The notes under the pieces: generated by a model | Databases searched by the model: none | Seen by the model: the letters and a program-made list of their open reading frames with translations, nothing else | What the model was told of the DNA's origin: nothing | Assembly: GCA_019747075.1 (NCBI GenBank) | Contig: JAIERF010000010.1 | Location: 1 to 58,665 of the forward strand | Origin: Pseudomonadaceae bacterium | GTDB lineage: Bacteria > Pseudomonadota > Gammaproteobacteria > Pseudomonadales > Pseudomonadaceae | Direction: 5' to 3' | DNA: 58,665 nucleotides | Translations under genes and position numbers: made by a program | Shown here: positions 19,198 through 30,458 of the stretch, piece after piece | Layout of the letters: every line of letters begins with the position of its first letter | Numbering within the stretch: the stretch's first letter is position 1

Positions 19198-20499
19198 TTG
19201 TTCTTTGAGCGTCACGGTGGTGGTGAACGGGCCATTCTGGTTCATCTAGACGGCCAAGACCCTGAGGCGCGTGAAGACCCGCAGGAATTCCAGGAGCTGG
19301 CTCTCTCGGCAGGCGCCGAGACGGTCAGTTTCGTTACCGTGCCGCGTCAGCGGCCAACGGCCAAGTTTCTTATCGGCAGTGGCAAGGTCGGTGAGCTGCG
19401 CGACCTCGTGCAGACCGCTCAAGCCGATCTGGTGATTTTCAATCACGTCCTTACGCCCAGTCAGGAACGTAACCTCGAGCGTGTGTTCGAGTGCCGCGTG
19501 CTGGATCGTACCGGCCTGATCTTGGATATTTTCGCCCAGCGCGCGCGCACCCATGAAGGCAAGTTGCAGGTCGAGTTGGCTCAGCTTGACCATATGAGCA
19601 CGCGTCTGGTGCGCGGCTGGACGCACCTTGAGCGGCAGAAAGGCGGTATCGGCCTGCGTGGGCCGGGCGAGACCCAGCTGGAAACCGACCGCCGCCTGCT
19701 GCGTGTGCGCATCCGTCAGATCAAGCAAAAGCTCGACAAGGTGCGCAGTCAGCGCGAGCAGGCGCGACGGGGTCGCCAGCGGGCAGATATTCCGTCGGTG
19801 TCCCTGGTGGGCTACACCAACGCCGGCAAGTCCACGCTCTTCAATGCGCTGACCGAGTCCGATGTGTTTGCCGCCGACCAACTGTTCGCCACCCTCGATC
19901 CGACCCTACGTCGTCTGGAATTGGATGATCTGGGGCCGATCGTCCTGGCCGATACCGTGGGCTTTATCCGTCACCTACCGCACAAGCTGGTCGAGGCCTT
20001 CCGCGCTACGCTGGAAGAGTCGAGCAATTCTGATTTGCTGATCCATGTGATTGATGCTCACGAACCTGAGCGTATGGCGCAGATCGAGCAGGTGCTGGCG
20101 GTGCTGGGTGAAATTGGCGCCGACAGCCTGCCGCTGCTGGAGGTCTACAACAAAGTCGATCTGCTCGAAGGCGTCGAGCCGCAGATTCAGCGCGATGCCG
20201 ACGGCAAACCGCAGCGCGTCTGGTTGTCGGCGCAAGATGGGCAAGGTCTCGATTTGTTGCGTCAGGCCTTGGCAGAGTTGCTGGGCAATGACATGTTCGC
20301 GGCTACTCTGTGTTTGCCGCAGCAGTTGGGGCGTCTGCGGGCACAGTTTTTTACCCTCGGCGTGGTGCAGCAGGAATCCTACGACGAGCAGGGCAGTAGT
20401 CTTTTGGCGGTGCGTTTGCCGCGCAGCGAGTTGAATCGGCTGGTCAGTCGCGAAGGCTGGGAGCCGGACGCGTTTATTCAGCAACACACTTTGCAATAA
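19198..20499 (+). CDS. hflX: Ribosome-associated GTPase HflX
   Basis: 433 aa with a TTG start at 19198, chosen because TAGGAG lies at 19185-19190 and the protein then begins MFFERHGGGERAILVHL as in the family. N-terminal HflX domain, coiled linker (RIRQIKQKLDKVR), GTPase G1 GYTNAGKSTLFN and G3 DTVGFIRHLP. It splits stalled ribosomes under stress. Confidence 0.95.
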   Translation: MFFERHGGGERAILVHLDGQDPEAREDPQEFQELALSAGAETVSFVTVPRQRPTAKFLIGSGKVGELRDLVQTAQADLVIFNHVLTPSQERNLERVFECRVLDRTGLILDIFAQRARTHEGKLQVELAQLDHMSTRLVRGWTHLERQKGGIGLRGPGETQLETDRRLLRVRIRQIKQKLDKVRSQREQARRGRQRADIPSVSLVGYTNAGKSTLFNALTESDVFAADQLFATLDPTLRRLELDDLGPIVLADTVGFIRHLPHKLVEAFRATLEESSNSDLLIHVIDAHEPERMAQIEQVLAVLGEIGADSLPLLEVYNKVDLLEGVEPQIQRDADGKPQRVWLSAQDGQGLDLLRQALAELLGNDMFAATLCLPQQLGRLRAQFFTLGVVQQESYDEQGSSLLAVRLPRSELNRLVSREGWEPDAFIQQHTLQ

Positions 20500-20596
20500 A
20501 GCCTCTGTCAGTGGCTTTGCTGCTGGTGGTGGGCATTCGGTAGCATGGGCGGACGTGCCGTGGGTGCGTCTTGGCTTTATCAGTATGGAGAGCGCT

Positions 20597-21745
20597 ATGG
20601 CTTGGAATGAGCCGGGTGGCAACTCGAACAATCAGGATCCCTGGGGTGGCCGCAAAGGCGGTGATCGCAAGGGGCCGCCTGATCTCGACGAGGCCTTCCG
20701 CAAGCTACAAGAAAGCCTGAATGGGCTGTTCGGTGGCGGTAAAAAACGTGGCGGTGACGAGGGTGGCGGCGCAGGTGGTTTTGCCCTGCTCGGCATCGGC
20801 CTGGCTGTGGCGGCCGTGTTTTGGCTATTCAGCGCGGTGTACACCGTGGATGCGCAGGAGCAGGCAGTGATCTTGCGGCTGGGCAAATACCACACGACCG
20901 AAGGCGATGGTTTGCACATCTATCTGCCGCCGTTCGACAAGAAGTACCAGGAAAACGTTACCCGTGAGCGTTCCTATACCAAGCAAGGGCAGATGCTGAC
21001 CAAAGATGAGAACATCGTCGAGGTCCCGCTGACCGTGCAGTACAAGATCAGCAACCTGAAAGACTTCGTGCTCAACGTCGATCAGCCCGAGATCAGCCTG
21101 CAGCAAGCCACCGAGAGCGCCCTGCGCCATGTGGTCGGCTCGACTGAAATGGACCAGGTACTGACTGAGGGCCGTGAGTTGATGGCCAGCGAAATCAAGG
21201 AGCGTCTACAGCGTTTCCTGGATGCCTACGGCACTGGTATCACCGTGACTCAGGTGAACGTGCAGAACGCCGCCGCACCACGTGAAGTGCAGGAAGCCTT
21301 TGATGACGTGATCCGTGCCCGTGAAGACGAGCAGCGTGAGAAGAATCAGGCGGAAACCTATGCAAACGGCGTAGTGCCGGAAGCACGCGGGCAGTCGCAG
21401 CGTATTCTTGAAGATGCCAACGGCTATCGCGATGAAGTGGTTTCTCGTGCCAAGGGTGAGGCGGATCGCTTTACCAAGCTGGTCGCCGAGTACCGCAAAG
21501 CGCCTGAGGTCACGCGTCAGCGTCTGTACCTGGACACCATGCAGGAAGTCTTCAGCAATACCAGCAAGGTGCTGGTAACCGGTGATAAAGGGCAGAACAA
21601 CTTGCTCTATCTACCGCTGGATAAAATGATCGAAGGTCGTGGCGCCAGCGCTGCTTCTGTCACTGCGGCGGCGGGCGGCAGTGCCGATACGCGGGTAGTG
21701 ACCGATCTCGAGCAGCGTGATCTGCGTTCGCGGGAGAGTCGCTGA
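20597..21745 (+). CDS. hflK: FtsH modulator HflK
   Basis: 382 aa from ATG 20597, preceded by GGAG at 20586; the frame is open 14 codons earlier. A Gly-rich cytoplasmic N-terminus with a KKRGGDEGGG stretch, one transmembrane helix (about 65-88) and an SPFH/band-7 periplasmic domain. With HflC it forms a large cage that encloses FtsH protease. hflC starts on the last base of the stop codon (TGATG). Confidence 0.95.
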   Translation: MAWNEPGGNSNNQDPWGGRKGGDRKGPPDLDEAFRKLQESLNGLFGGGKKRGGDEGGGAGGFALLGIGLAVAAVFWLFSAVYTVDAQEQAVILRLGKYHTTEGDGLHIYLPPFDKKYQENVTRERSYTKQGQMLTKDENIVEVPLTVQYKISNLKDFVLNVDQPEISLQQATESALRHVVGSTEMDQVLTEGRELMASEIKERLQRFLDAYGTGITVTQVNVQNAAAPREVQEAFDDVIRAREDEQREKNQAETYANGVVPEARGQSQRILEDANGYRDEVVSRAKGEADRFTKLVAEYRKAPEVTRQRLYLDTMQEVFSNTSKVLVTGDKGQNNLLYLPLDKMIEGRGASAASVTAAAGGSADTRVVTDLEQRDLRSRESR

Positions 21746-22614
21746 TGAGCAATAAATCACTGATTGCCCTGGTAGGTGGCGTGATCCTGGCTGTATTGGC
21801 CTGGAACAGCTTCTACATCGTGGCGCAGACCGAAAAGGCCGTGCTCCTGCAGTTCGGTCGGATCGTGCAGGCTGACGTACAGCCGGGTCTGCATGTGAAG
21901 TACCCGTACATCAACCAGGTGCGCAAGTTTGAAGCGCGGTTGCTGACCCTTGATTCGCCGACTCAGCGGTTTCTGACCCTGGAAAAGAAAGCGGTGATGG
22001 TGGATGCCTATGCCAAATGGCGGGTGGCGGATGCCGAGCGTTACTACACTGCGACCTCGGGCCTGAAGCAGATTGCCGACGAACGTTTGTCGCGCCGTCT
22101 GGAGTCGGGTCTGCGTGACCAGTTCGGTAAGCGCACGCTGCATGAAGTGGTGTCCGGTGAGCGTGATGCGCTGATGGCGGATATCACGGCGCTGCTGAAC
22201 AAGCTGGCGATGAAAGAGTTGGGCATCGAAGTGGTTGATGTGCGCGTTAAGGCCATTGACCTGCCCAAGGAAGTTAACCGCAGCGTATTTGAGCGGATGA
22301 GCACCGAGCGTGAGCGTGAGGCCCGTGAGCATCGCGCCAAAGGTAAGGAGTTGGCCGAAGGTATTCGTGCTGACGCCGATCGCCAGCGTCGCGTGTTGTT
22401 GGCAGAGGCGTATCGCAGTTCGGAAGAGGCGCGTGGTGATGGTGATGCCCTGGCAGCGGCGATTTACGCCAAGGCCTACGGCATGGATCAGGAGTTCTAC
22501 GCCTTCTACCGTAGCCTGCGTGCCTACCGCGAAAGCTTTGCCAGCAAGAGTGATGTGCTGGTGCTTGATCCCAATAGCGAGTTCTTCCGCTATCTGGAAA
22601 AAGCCAAGCCTTGA
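21745..22614 (+). CDS. hflC: FtsH modulator HflC
   Basis: 289 aa, overlapping hflK by 1 nt. N-terminal signal-anchor (about 5-25) then SPFH/band-7 domain. The coiled region is rich in Arg and Glu (ERMSTEREREAREHRAKG), followed by the C-terminal EFYAFYRSLRAYRESF segment typical of HflC. Partner of HflK in regulating FtsH. Confidence 0.96.
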   Translation: MSNKSLIALVGGVILAVLAWNSFYIVAQTEKAVLLQFGRIVQADVQPGLHVKYPYINQVRKFEARLLTLDSPTQRFLTLEKKAVMVDAYAKWRVADAERYYTATSGLKQIADERLSRRLESGLRDQFGKRTLHEVVSGERDALMADITALLNKLAMKELGIEVVDVRVKAIDLPKEVNRSVFERMSTEREREAREHRAKGKELAEGIRADADRQRRVLLAEAYRSSEEARGDGDALAAAIYAKAYGMDQEFYAFYRSLRAYRESFASKSDVLVLDPNSEFFRYLEKAKP

Positions 22615-22681
22615 AGCTACCTCCGGTGGGCGCCCAGCGCCCGCCGGGGTGACCTCAGAAGAAAACGTGTTATCATGAGCC

Positions 22682-22705
22682 AGCCGGGAAAATCCCGGCT
22701 TTTTT
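22682..22705 (+). terminator. Intrinsic terminator after hflC
   Basis: Stem AGCCGGGA / TCCCGGCT (22682-22689 and 22693-22700), 3-nt loop AAA, then a run of six T from 22700. It lies only 15 nt before the start of the next gene on the same strand, so it may attenuate rather than stop transcription into the DUF2065-hisZ-purA genes. Confidence 0.85.
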
Positions 22706-22720
22706 GCGTCTGTGGGAAGC

Positions 22721-22906
22721 ATGTGGCAAGAACTTGGCATCGCATTTTGTTTGTTGTTGGTGCTTGAAGGCGTCTTGCCCTTTCTTTCTCCGCAGCGTTG
22801 GCGTGGGGCGTTGGCTCAGCTATTACGGCTGAGTAACACGCAGCTGCGACTAATGGGGTTGGCCAGCATGCTGCTGGGGACCAGCCTCCTTTATCTGCTT
22901 CACTGA
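22721..22906 (+). CDS. DUF2065 small membrane protein
   Basis: 61 aa from ATG 22721 ([17 protein letters not shown]), preceded by GGGAAG; a GTG 3 codons earlier is less likely. Two hydrophobic helices (about 5-22 and 43-60) separated by a basic loop ([13 protein letters not shown]). Conserved small inner-membrane protein between hflC and hisZ in Pseudomonas (PA4940 from memory). Function unknown. Confidence 0.9.
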   Translation: MWQELGIAFCLLLVLEGVLPFLSPQRWRGALAQLLRLSNTQLRLMGLASMLLGTSLLYLLH

Positions 22907-22941
22907 AGGCTTGCCGCCCAGGTCGAGAGGGGAATAGCGAA

Positions 22942-24129
22942 ATGGCAACGGTAGACCGCTGGCTGCTGCCAGATGGCATCGAAGAAATACTGCCGCCCGA
23001 AGCGGCGCGCATTGAAGCTGCGCGCCGGCAGGTGCTGGATCTGTTCCAGAACTGGGGCTATGAGCTCGTTATCACCCCGCATATCGAGTACCTGGAGTCG
23101 CTGCTGACGGGCGCGGGTCAGGATCTTGATCTGCGCACTTTCAAGGTTATTGATCCGAATTCCGGGCGTTTGATGGGCTTTCGTGCCGACATCACGCCGC
23201 AGGTGGCGCGTATCGACGCCCATACCTTGCGCCGTGAAGCGCCGAGCCGTTTGTGTTACGCCGGTAGCGTGCTGCATGCGCAGCCACGGGCGTTGAGCAC
23301 TTCGCGCAGCCCGATCCAGTTAGGCGCTGAGTTGTATGGTGATGCCAGCCCGGCCAGTGATGTTGAAGTCATCAGTTTGATGCTCGACACCCTGACGCTG
23401 GCGCAGGTGCCTGATGTGCACATGGACCTGGGGCATGTCGGTATCTACCGCGGCCTGGCGCGTGCCGCCGGTCTGTGTGGCGAGTTGGAGCAGCAGCTGT
23501 TTGATGCCTTGCAGCGCAAGGCTATTGACGAGGTTGAGGCCTTGACCGCCGAGCTGCCGGCCGAGCCGCGCAAGATGCTGCGTGCGCTGGCTGAGTTGTG
23601 TGGTGATCGCGATGTGCTTGATCTGGCTCAGGCCTGCCTGGTCGAGGCGCCGGAAGAGGTGCATGTGGCGCTGGATGAGCTGATGGCCATTGCCGACATG
23701 CTCAGCGTGCGTTACCCCGAGTTGCCGCTGTACTTCGACTTGGGTGAGTTGCGCGGTTATCACTATCACACCGGCGTGGTCTTTGCGGCCTTTGTGCCGG
23801 GCTCGGGTCAGTCGATAGCCCAGGGCGGTCGTTACGACGATATCGGTGCTGATTTTGGTCGTGCGCGCCCGGCCACCGGCTTCTCCACGGATTTGAAATC
23901 GCTGGTCGATCGCGGGCAGATGCCGGAGATCGAGCTGCCTGCAGGTGTGTGGGCTCCGGACAGTCATGATTTGTACCTGTGGCAGGCTGTGCAGCGCCTG
24001 CGCCGCGAAGGCGTGCGCGTGGTGCAGGCATTGCCTGGGCAGGATCTGGCGGCGGCACACGCAGCGGGCTGTGATCGCCTGCTGCAGGTGTGTGACGGAC
24101 GTTGGCAGTTGGCGCCCCTGGCGCCCTGA
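22942..24129 (+). CDS. hisZ: ATP phosphoribosyltransferase regulatory subunit HisZ
   Basis: 395 aa. A histidyl-tRNA synthetase-like fold (class II motif 2 region [25 protein letters not shown]) that lacks tRNA-charging function. It pairs with the short form of HisG to start histidine synthesis. Located just upstream of purA, as in other Pseudomonas. Confidence 0.95.
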   Translation: MATVDRWLLPDGIEEILPPEAARIEAARRQVLDLFQNWGYELVITPHIEYLESLLTGAGQDLDLRTFKVIDPNSGRLMGFRADITPQVARIDAHTLRREAPSRLCYAGSVLHAQPRALSTSRSPIQLGAELYGDASPASDVEVISLMLDTLTLAQVPDVHMDLGHVGIYRGLARAAGLCGELEQQLFDALQRKAIDEVEALTAELPAEPRKMLRALAELCGDRDVLDLAQACLVEAPEEVHVALDELMAIADMLSVRYPELPLYFDLGELRGYHYHTGVVFAAFVPGSGQSIAQGGRYDDIGADFGRARPATGFSTDLKSLVDRGQMPEIELPAGVWAPDSHDLYLWQAVQRLRREGVRVVQALPGQDLAAAHAAGCDRLLQVCDGRWQLAPLAP

Positions 24130-25476
<1,347 letters not shown>

Positions 25477-25492
25477 TTGTTCGGTGCTGTAG

Positions 25493-25523
25493 AAAAAGGG
25501 TCGCCATTGGCGGCCCTTTTTTG
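25493..25523 (+). terminator. Intrinsic terminator after purA
   Basis: AAAAAGGG-TCGCC / GGCGG-CCCTTTTT with an ATT loop, followed by further T (25517-25529). It ends the hisZ-purA unit 17 nt after the purA stop. Confidence 0.9.
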
Positions 25524-25613
25524 TTTTTGGGGTGGGCGTTTACTGCCTGTTGCTGGGGGTGGGCTATAACTCAAGCGTGGTGCTGAGGTTGTTCTGCGTT
25601 GAGGGGTAAGTGC

Positions 25614-27548
25614 GTGTCGGCCATTCTCTTGCTGTTGCGTAGTCGTTTGCTGCGTCCGGTGTTTATTGCGCTGGGGGTGGCCTTGGTGATTGAGGTGGGT
25701 CTTGCCTTGGCGTTGACGCGCGCCACCATCGTTCAGTTGGTGGAAACCCTGGATACGCACTTGGGCGAGGATGTACGAGTGATCGCTGCTGAGCTTGAGC
25801 GTGCCGGGCAGGAGGTGCGTGCCGGATTAGCGAGTCTTTCGCAGCGTACCGAGGAACGTCTGGCGGCAGGTTTGTCGGTGCGCCTGGAGGAGGAGCAAGT
25901 GCGCTTGCGAGAGGTTTTGGTGGCCGGGCTCAGGCGCTCGGCAGATGACCAAGCCTCGCTGCTGGCCTCGGTCGCGCCAAAGGCCATCTGGGATAACGAT
26001 GTGCCGGCACTGACGGAGTTGGCGCGCATGGCTCAGCGCAATCCGGATGTTTTGTTCGCTATCTATATCAATGCCAGTGGTGAGCGGCTGACCCGTCATC
26101 TCAATCGTCAGGATAAGCGCGTGCAGGCGCTGCTGGCGCGTGGTCAGGGAAAGGGGGCGCTGGACAAGGTGTTAGCGGCAGCTCAGGCCGACGCCTCGGT
26201 CTATATCGCGCAGGCGCCAATCAGTCCCTTGGGGTCAGAGATTGGCAAAGTGTTGCTGGCGGTCTCGACAGAAAAGGTCGACAGGGATCTTGCTGCGCTC
26301 GACAAGCGGTTTGTCGAGTTGATCGCTGGTAGTGGGCAGTTGGTTTCCGATGGTTTGAGTGGTGCTGCGGCGGACAGTAGCGCTGTCCTTGGTGCGCGCC
26401 TGCGGGCTGCCGAGGAGGTGACGCTGGGGATGCAGGCGGGCAGTCGTGCTGTGGTCCAGGCGGCAGCCACTGATTTGCGTCGCAATATAGGGGTGGGTTT
26501 GGCGCTGGTGGGTGTGGCGCTGTTGCTGTTGCTGGCGCTGGTGCTGGGGCGGCGGGTGCTAAGCAGGTTGCGTCTGTTGGTCATCGCTTTGGATGATCTG
26601 GCGGCTGGTGAGGGGGATTTGACGCGGCGCATCGAGTTAGCTGGTCGTGACGAGATCGTCGATATGGCGGCAGCAGTGAATCGCTTCGTGGCGAAGCTGC
26701 AGCCGATCGTGCGCGAGGCGGGCGACGTTGCGCAGCAAGTCGGGCAGGAGATTGCCGGATTGGCGCAGCGTAGCGTGGCTGCCGAGGCAGCTGCAGGGCG
26801 GCAGCGTGATGAGGTGGCTGCCAGCTTGCAGGCTTTAGCGCATATGGCTGATGAGGCGCATGCAGAGAGTCAGGCCATGCAGCACGCCTTGCAGCGCGTG
26901 CAGGCTATTCGCGAGGCTGCTCATGAAAATGGGGCAATCGCAGGCAAGGTTGGGCACCTGATTGAGGAATTGGTGGTCAGTGTCGAGGTGGGGGCTGCGG
27001 TGATTGAGCGGTTGGCCCGGCAAAGTGAGCAGATTGAGGTGGTGTTGACGGTTATCCATGGGATTGCCGAGCAGACCAACTTGTTGGCGCTGAATGCCGC
27101 TATCGAGGCTGCACGGGCGGGTGAGAGTGGGCGGGGTTTTGCGGTGGTGGCTGACGAGGTGCGTGCGCTGGCCAGCAAGACGCAGCAGTCGACGGGCGAT
27201 ATCCAAGCGCATATCGGCGCTCTGCAAAGTGGTGCGCGCGAAGCTGTCGGGGCGGTTGGGTTGGCGGGGCGGCAGGCAACTGAAGGGTTGGCGGCGCTGC
27301 GGGACAGTTCCCGCCTGCAGCAGTCGGTGCAGGCGCTGGTGGATGGCGTGCACGAGGCTATCAATTGCGCCACTCTGGCGGCTGAACATCAGGCACAGGG
27401 GGCGGCGAGTGTGCGCGGCCGGGTAGAAAATATTCTTCAGGAGGCGCAGCGTGCGGAGCAGGCGGTAGCGGCTACTGCGGACAGTGGGCGAGCCCTTGAT
27501 GGGTTGGCAGCTCAGCTAAGGGGGAGTCTTGGCCAGTTTCGGGTGTGA
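25614..27548 (+). CDS. Methyl-accepting chemotaxis protein
   Basis: 644 aa from a GTG at 25614, placed 7 nt after GAGGGG; a TTG five codons earlier is possible. Transmembrane helix 1 (about 12-34), a periplasmic sensor of about 255 residues with helical stretches around a small alpha/beta core ([19 protein letters not shown]), transmembrane helix 2 (about 294-316), HAMP (about 317-370) and the cytoplasmic signalling domain. The conserved hairpin tip [20 protein letters not shown] is at about residues 484-503. No C-terminal methyltransferase-binding pentapeptide. Ligand unknown. It stands alone between purA and tRNA-Leu, with a terminator on each side. Confidence 0.93.
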   Translation: MSAILLLLRSRLLRPVFIALGVALVIEVGLALALTRATIVQLVETLDTHLGEDVRVIAAELERAGQEVRAGLASLSQRTEERLAAGLSVRLEEEQVRLREVLVAGLRRSADDQASLLASVAPKAIWDNDVPALTELARMAQRNPDVLFAIYINASGERLTRHLNRQDKRVQALLARGQGKGALDKVLAAAQADASVYIAQAPISPLGSEIGKVLLAVSTEKVDRDLAALDKRFVELIAGSGQLVSDGLSGAAADSSAVLGARLRAAEEVTLGMQAGSRAVVQAAATDLRRNIGVGLALVGVALLLLLALVLGRRVLSRLRLLVIALDDLAAGEGDLTRRIELAGRDEIVDMAAAVNRFVAKLQPIVREAGDVAQQVGQEIAGLAQRSVAAEAAAGRQRDEVAASLQALAHMADEAHAESQAMQHALQRVQAIREAAHENGAIAGKVGHLIEELVVSVEVGAAVIERLARQSEQIEVVLTVIHGIAEQTNLLALNAAIEAARAGESGRGFAVVADEVRALASKTQQSTGDIQAHIGALQSGAREAVGAVGLAGRQATEGLAALRDSSRLQQSVQALVDGVHEAINCATLAAEHQAQGAASVRGRVENILQEAQRAEQAVAATADSGRALDGLAAQLRGSLGQFRV

Positions 27549-27585
27549 GTCGTGTTGTATGCTGAAAAACAATTTTCATGCGCGC

Positions 27586-27619
27586 ACAAAGAACCGAGCG
27601 CTTGGCTCGGTTCTTTGTT
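27586..27619. terminator. Bidirectional terminator between the chemoreceptor gene and tRNA-Leu
   Basis: A 14-bp perfect stem ACAAAGAACCGAGC / GCTCGGTTCTTTGT with a 6-nt loop. It lies 38 bp past the chemoreceptor stop and 10 bp past the 3' end of the minus-strand tRNA gene, so it can serve both convergent units. Confidence 0.85.
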
Positions 27620-27628
27620 TGGTAATTT

Positions 27629-27714
27629 GGTGCCCAGGAGAAGACTCGAACTTCCACGGTGTTGCCACCGCATGGACCTGAACCATGTGCGTCTACCAAT
27701 TCCGCCACCTGGGC
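27629..27714 (-). tRNA. tRNA-Leu (anticodon CAG)
   Basis: On the minus strand from 27714: GCCCAGG acceptor arm, D-arm GGCGGAATTGGTAGACGC, anticodon arm ACATGG-TTCAGGT-CCATG(C) with anticodon CAG, a long variable arm (GCGGTGGCAACACCGT), T-arm with GTTCGAGTC, then CCTGGGC and an encoded CCA end. Length 86 nt, class II shape. No integrase or duplicated tRNA end is seen nearby. Confidence 0.95.
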
Positions 27715-27923
27715 ATTAGAGTTCGATGATCGCTCATCTAGTCTCTGTCACAACAACGTTTGCCGTCGTTGTGGGTGCGCACTATACGGATGAGGTTTAG
27801 ACTTGTAAACACCTGTTGTGAAAATAATTTTATTCTAGCGGTTAGGCTGACCAACACGGTCGTTTCGCGCTTCAATAGGCACATGGCAAATATTATCTAA
27901 GTAGACAAGGTGAATTCTTTCTA
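27715..27923. other. Divergent promoter region between tRNA-Leu and rnr
   Basis: 209 bp without a gene, AT-rich in its middle. An imperfect inverted repeat CACAACAACG / CGTCGTTGTG lies at 27749-27773. A possible rnr promoter is TTGTAA, 16 bp, TAATTT (around 27803-27830). AAGG at about 27909 is the rnr ribosome-binding site. No other feature recognised. Confidence 0.4.
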
Positions 27924-30458
27924 ATGGCCGATTGGCAATCCCTCGATCCCGAGGCCGCTCGTGAAGCGGAAAAATATGACAACCCCATCCCCAGCCGTGA
28001 GCTGATTTTGCAGCAGCTGTCCGACCGCGGTTCGCCCGCGAATCGCGAGCAGCTGGTGGAAGAGTTTGGCCTGACCACTGAAGATCAGGTCGAGGCCTTG
28101 CGCCGCCGTTTGCGCGCCATGGAGCGTGACGGTCAGTTGATTTACACCCGCCGCGGCACTTATGCGCCGGTGGACAAGCTTGATTTGATCCTTGGCCGGG
28201 TTAGCGGTCATCGCGACGGCTTCGGCTTCCTGATTCCTGATGATGGCAGTGATGATCTGTTCCTCAGTCCGAGTCAGATGCGCCTGGTCTTTGATGGTGA
28301 CCGTGCTTTGGCACGGGTTTCTGGTCTGGATCGCCGCGGTCGGCGCGAAGGCGCGATTGCGGAAGTGATCTCCCGTGCACACGAATCTCTCGTTGGTCGT
28401 TACTACGAGGAAGGTGGCATTGGCTTTGTGCTCGCCGACAACCCGAAGATTCAGCAGGAAGTGCTGGTGACGCCGGGCCGTGCAGGCAATGCCAAGATCG
28501 GCCAGTTCGTTGAAGTAAAAATCACCCATTGGCCTACGCCGCGCTTTCAGCCGCAGGGCGATATTGTCGAAGTGGTCGGCAACTACATGGCACCGGGCAT
28601 GGAAATCGACGTTGCGCTGCGCAGCTACGACATTCCTCACGTCTGGCCCGATGCCGTGGTGGCCGAGGCCGCCAAGCTCAAGCCGCAGGTGGAAGAGAAG
28701 GACAAGGAAAAGCGCATCGATCTGCGCCACCTGCCGTTCGTTACCATCGACGGTGAAGATGCCCGCGACTTCGATGATGCCGTGTACTGCGAGAAGAATG
28801 CCTCTGGCTGGAAGCTGTTCTCCGGCGGCTGGAAGCTCTACGTGGCTATTGCCGACGTGTCCCATTACGTCAAGGTTGGTTCGGCGCTGGACGAAGAGGC
28901 GACCGTGCGCGGCAACTCGGTGTACTTCCCCGAACGCGTGATACCGATGCTGCCGGAGGAGCTGTCCAACGGTCTGTGCTCGCTGAACCCGCAGGTTGAC
29001 CGGCTGGCCATGGTCTGTGAAATGACCATGTCGAAAACCGGCAAAATGACTGATTACCAGTTCTACGAGGCGGTGATTCACTCCCATGCGCGGCTGACCT
29101 ACAACAAGGTCAGCGCCATGCTTGAGCAGCCGAAGAGCACCGAAGGCAAAGCTCTGCGCGGTGAGTACAGTGGGGTGCTGCCGCACCTCAAACAGCTGTA
29201 CTCCTTGTATCAGGTGTTGCTGGCTGCTCGTCATGAGCGCGGCGCTATCGATTTTGAAACCCAGGAAACCCGAATCATCTTCGGTGCTGGGCGCAAAATC
29301 GCGGAAATTCGTCCGACTCAGCGCAACGATGCCCACAAGTTGATCGAGGAATGCATGCTGGCGGCCAACGTGGCCACCGCTGCGTTTATGCAGAAGCATG
29401 AAATTCCTGCGCTGTACCGCGTGCACGATGGCCCGCCGCCGGAGCGTCTGGAAAAGCTCAAGGCGTTTCTCGCTGAGTTGGGCTTGTCGTTGCACCGTGG
29501 CAAGTCCAAAGAAGGCCCGTCGCCGAAGGACTACCAAGCCCTGCTGGAAACCATTCGTGGGCGTGACGACTATCACCTGATCCAGACCGTGATGCTGCGT
29601 TCGCTGAGTCAGGCGGTGTACAGCGCCGACAATCAGGGCCACTTCGGCCTGAATTACGAGGCGTACACCCACTTCACCTCGCCTATCCGTCGCTACCCGG
29701 ACCTGCTGACCCATCGGGCCATTCGCAGTGTTATCCGTTCCAAGCTGGATACTCCGCACGTTCGTCGTGCTGGCGCCGTGGCGATGCCGCGCGCGCGTAT
29801 CTATCCGTACGATGAGGCGGCGCTGGAGCAGTTGGGCGAGCAGTGCTCGCTGACCGAGCGGCGCGCTGATGAAGCGACCCGTGACGTCGTGAACTGGCTC
29901 AAGTGCGAGTTCATGAAGGATCGCGTCGGCGAAACCTTCCAGGGCGTGATCACTGCGGTGACGGGCTTTGGCTTGTTCGTCGAGCTGAAAGATATCTACG
30001 TCGAAGGCTTGGTGCACGTCACCGCGCTGCCGGGCGATTACTACCACTTCGATCCCGTGCATCACCGTCTAGCGGGTGAGCGCAGTGGTCGCAACTTCCG
30101 TCTGGGTGACAGTGTGGAAGTGCGGGTCATGCGTGTCGATCTGGACGAGCGCAAGATCGACTTCGAAATGTCCGAAGGCATGCTCAATGCTCCGGTCGGG
30201 CGCAAGGGTCGTGGCGCTGCACCGGCAGGCCGCAAGAACTCTGCGTCGGGCAAAGACTCTGCCAGCACGGACGTGCACAAGAGTCGCGAGCTGAAGCAGT
30301 CCTTGTTGGGTGAGGCCAAGGCCGCCGGTAAGCGCCCGCCCAAGGGTAAGTCGAGCTCCGCGCCGGCCGGTAAGGCCAGCTCCCATCGCAAGGGCGCCGG
30401 CAAGGCCGACGGGGCGCCAGCGTCCTCGGCGCCGCGTAAGCGCAGGACCAAGTCATGA
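27924..30458 (+). CDS. rnr: Ribonuclease R
   Basis: 844 aa. N-terminal helix-turn-helix region (about 20-90), two cold-shock domains, the RNB catalytic domain (DGEDARDFDDAVY with the metal-binding aspartates; FTSPIRRYPDLL), S1 domain (about 660-745) and a Lys/Ala/Ser-rich basic tail. RNase R is a processive 3'-5' exonuclease able to degrade structured RNA and takes part in trans-translation and cold adaptation. Overlaps the rlmB start by 4 nt (ATGA), so the two genes are coupled. Confidence 0.97.
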   Translation: MADWQSLDPEAAREAEKYDNPIPSRELILQQLSDRGSPANREQLVEEFGLTTEDQVEALRRRLRAMERDGQLIYTRRGTYAPVDKLDLILGRVSGHRDGFGFLIPDDGSDDLFLSPSQMRLVFDGDRALARVSGLDRRGRREGAIAEVISRAHESLVGRYYEEGGIGFVLADNPKIQQEVLVTPGRAGNAKIGQFVEVKITHWPTPRFQPQGDIVEVVGNYMAPGMEIDVALRSYDIPHVWPDAVVAEAAKLKPQVEEKDKEKRIDLRHLPFVTIDGEDARDFDDAVYCEKNASGWKLFSGGWKLYVAIADVSHYVKVGSALDEEATVRGNSVYFPERVIPMLPEELSNGLCSLNPQVDRLAMVCEMTMSKTGKMTDYQFYEAVIHSHARLTYNKVSAMLEQPKSTEGKALRGEYSGVLPHLKQLYSLYQVLLAARHERGAIDFETQETRIIFGAGRKIAEIRPTQRNDAHKLIEECMLAANVATAAFMQKHEIPALYRVHDGPPPERLEKLKAFLAELGLSLHRGKSKEGPSPKDYQALLETIRGRDDYHLIQTVMLRSLSQAVYSADNQGHFGLNYEAYTHFTSPIRRYPDLLTHRAIRSVIRSKLDTPHVRRAGAVAMPRARIYPYDEAALEQLGEQCSLTERRADEATRDVVNWLKCEFMKDRVGETFQGVITAVTGFGLFVELKDIYVEGLVHVTALPGDYYHFDPVHHRLAGERSGRNFRLGDSVEVRVMRVDLDERKIDFEMSEGMLNAPVGRKGRGAAPAGRKNSASGKDSASTDVHKSRELKQSLLGEAKAAGKRPPKGKSSSAPAGKASSHRKGAGKADGAPASSAPRKRRTKS

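Noticed and set aside
27629-27714. tRNA-Leu as an integration site
   Set aside because: No integrase gene, no direct repeat of the tRNA 3' end and no foreign-looking DNA beside it.
27921-30065. 714-aa minus-strand open frame opposite rnr
   Set aside because: Antisense to RNase R throughout, with no independent start signal or motif.
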